Source: Ktedonobacterales bacterium (GTDB lineage Bacteria > Chloroflexota > Ktedonobacteria > Ktedonobacterales > JADMIN01). From it: a stretch of DNA of 6,667 bases. Position 1 is the first letter of the stretch. Every line of letters begins with the position of its first letter. The notes under the pieces were generated by a model. That model did no database searches, had not been told where the DNA came from, and saw only the letters and a program-made list of their open reading frames with translations. This document shows positions 5,743-6,667 of the stretch, piece after piece. The stretch lies in the NCBI GenBank assembly GCA_025935235.1, contig JAICVT010000250.1, forward strand, positions 1 to 6,667. The letters are read 5' to 3'. A program made the position numbers and the translations under genes.

Positions 5743-5944
5743 GTACCGCATGCGCCTGTATTGGAGCGAACCAGATCACGCCTGGATTGTCGAGGTTCCA
5801 GATTTGCCAGGCGTCGTGGCGGATGGGGAGACACCCGAACAGGCCGTTGCAATGGCGCAAGTCATCATCCAGGAATGGATCGAAGATGCCCAGGAACATG
5901 GCGAACCGATCCCCACGCCTACAGCAGAGCCAGCCGTCCGGTAG
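5735..5944 (+). CDS. hicB: HicB-type antitoxin, short form
   Basis: This encodes a 69-residue HicB antitoxin that should bind and mask HicA. It is essentially one HicB-like partial RNase H fold: YKYRMRLYWSEPDHAWIVEV (2-21), the signature PDLPGVVADGETPEQA (22-37), then a helix AMAQVIIQEWIEDAQEHG (39-56) and a short Pro-rich tail. No C-terminal helix-turn-helix or ribbon-helix-helix domain follows, so DNA-binding autoregulation by this protein alone is unlikely; short HicB proteins of this kind are known. ATG at 5735 is preferred to the upstream ATG at 5711 because GAGAGGCGGG lies just before it and because family members begin at this point. The Cys often found after LPG is Val here. hicA and hicB evidently share one transcript. 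Confidence 0.87.
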   Translation: MYKYRMRLYWSEPDHAWIVEVPDLPGVVADGETPEQAVAMAQVIIQEWIEDAQEHGEPIPTPTAEPAVR

Positions 5945-5952
5945 CGCACAGT

Positions 5953-6483
5953 ATGCGGGATGGCGCTAACGTCTGGGATGATGATGCAGCGGAGGATGAA
6001 TCAGTCGCGCAGTCGGCGGAGGTCATCGGCGATCTCTTGCCCAACAGCGCGGCTGACGCCTCGGAAGCCGATACTGCGGATGGCGAGGCGGCCTTCGCGG
6101 CGTTGCTGGCGTCCCTGCGCGCGCTGCCCGGCCCCTGCGCGCCGCCGATCGGCGAGGGCGCGTTCGACATCCTCTATGCTAGCGCGCGCGAGATCGTGGT
6201 CTGGTTTGTCTCGGCCAAAGATGGCGCGGCGCAGAAGGAGGTCGCCATCCCGGCGCGGCTGGCGCGCGAGGCCTGGGCGCTGATCCGCCGGGGCGAGCCA
6301 GTCAGCGAGGCCACGCTGCGCGCGATTGCTGCCGGGGCCGCAGGCGGGCGCTGGCTGCTGGCGCTCTTCGCGCAGCTCCCCAGTGTCGAGGTGCGCGCCG
6401 CCGACCTTGACGACGCAGCGACTGGGAGCGCCGAGCCGGACGTCACGCTGCGCTGGCGCGGCGACCCCGCCGGCCCTGCATGA
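5953..6483 (+). CDS. Uncharacterised 176-residue protein
   Basis: I do not recognise this protein. Residues 1-45 are acidic and probably disordered (for example WDDDAAEDE at 8-16). The rest (about 46-150) looks folded: a helix AAFAALLASLRALPG (46-60), a beta-like stretch FDILYASAREIVVWFVSAKD (71-90), then helical segments around ARLAREAWALIRRGEP and TLRAIAAGAAGGRWLLALFA. The tail is again acidic and Pro/Gly-rich. There is no signal peptide or clear membrane helix. The frame is supported by strong GC bias at third codon positions (in 6061-6180 only 6 of 40 codons end in A or T). ATG at 5953 is the only reasonable start, although its ribosome binding site is poor. It begins 8 nt after hicB and may be read through from it, yet its codon use matches the chromosome rather than hicAB. 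Confidence 0.7.
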   Translation: MRDGANVWDDDAAEDESVAQSAEVIGDLLPNSAADASEADTADGEAAFAALLASLRALPGPCAPPIGEGAFDILYASAREIVVWFVSAKDGAAQKEVAIPARLAREAWALIRRGEPVSEATLRAIAAGAAGGRWLLALFAQLPSVEVRAADLDDAATGSAEPDVTLRWRGDPAGPA

Positions 6484-6500
6484 CCCCACGGACACAGACT

Positions 6501-6525
6501 CCCCCGCTCCTCGCGGGAGCGGGGG
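6501..6525. repeat. Intergenic hairpin repeat, possible bidirectional terminator
   Basis: CCCCCGCTCC (6501-6510) pairs with GGAGCGGGGG (6516-6525) across a 5-nt loop. It lies 17 nt after the + strand gene and 25 nt beyond the - strand VOC gene stop, the right place for a shared terminator, but neither side has a T-tract. The hairpin followed by TAAGGGGTGA resembles the widespread intergenic family with a C-rich arm, a GCGGGAG-type centre and a trailing AGGGGTGAGG, seen in many GC-rich genomes. Confidence 0.6.
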
Positions 6526-6550
6526 TAAGGGGTGAAGTCGCGCTCCCAGA

Positions 6551-6667
6551 CTACTCTGGCTGAAACAGCGCCACGGTATTGCCGTCTGGGTCTTTGAACC
6601 AGGCCGACTTGCCGATGCCGGGCGTCGTCGCCACATGGTTGACGGTGCGCAGCGTGGGATAGTCGTA
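6551..6667 (-). CDS. VOC family (glyoxalase/bleomycin-resistance fold) protein, C-terminal part
   Basis: The - strand frame is open from the window edge to TAG at 6551-6553, giving 38 C-terminal residues. The ending KSAWFKDPDGNTVALFQPE is the typical last beta-hairpin and strand of VOC (vicinal oxygen chelate) proteins: the DPDGN turn and the final strand leading to LFQ. In metal-dependent glyoxalases a Glu usually occurs in this last strand (as in IELFQ); here the position is Ala, so this end of the protein may lack that metal ligand, as in several VOC subfamilies. The N-terminal part lies outside the window, so no substrate can be suggested. It is convergent with the uncharacterised gene. 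Confidence 0.8.
   Translation of the reverse strand, partial: YDYPTLRTVNHVATTPGIGKSAWFKDPDGNTVALFQPE

Noticed and set aside
6001..6636. 211-residue - strand frame opposite the 176-residue gene
   Set aside because: The third-position GC pattern supports the + strand frame, and this frame runs through the intergenic hairpin and across the stop of the VOC gene.

Overview
The window is a GC-rich bacterial chromosome segment. The best lineage guess is Chloroflexota (possibly Ktedonobacteria-like), from GC-rich codon use, the style of the PRPP synthase and MMPL proteins, the short HicAB pair and the composite palindromic intergenic repeats. No rRNA marker is present, so this placement is tentative.

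Layout. The left edge carries the 3' end of a small membrane protein (DUF2892/YgaP-like, + strand). It converges on a long - strand gene for an MMPL/RND-type membrane exporter, and a strong hairpin terminator lies between them. Upstream of the exporter on the same strand is a TetR-family repressor gene, so positions 284-3628 read as a tetR-mmpL regulatory unit; the 183-nt gap between the two genes holds a cluster of palindromes. A 356-nt divergent intergenic region (3629-3984) follows. It holds overlapping palindromes that look like a TetR operator, a 15-nt tandem repeat, an extended -10 promoter and a 12-nt duplication, and leads into prs (ribose-phosphate pyrophosphokinase, + strand).

Downstream of prs on the + strand are a four-cysteine putative zinc-binding protein of unknown function, a compact hicA-hicB toxin-antitoxin pair overlapping by 8 nt, and an unrecognised 176-residue protein. 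The stretch from about 4995 to 5944 uses noticeably more A/T-ending codons than its flanks and looks like an accessory insertion between housekeeping genes. The right edge holds a convergent hairpin repeat and the 3' end of a VOC (glyoxalase-fold) protein gene on the - strand.

The most unusual feature is a concentration of short tandem repeats (mostly 12-nt units, one of 15) around gene starts between 2688 and 3971. Two of them encode the same type of Gly-Ser-x-Pro tetrapeptide repeat at the N termini of the adjacent TetR and MMPL proteins. I do not see a clearly new multi-gene system. The repeat cluster, the operator array and the zinc-protein/HicAB island are the points most worth a second look.
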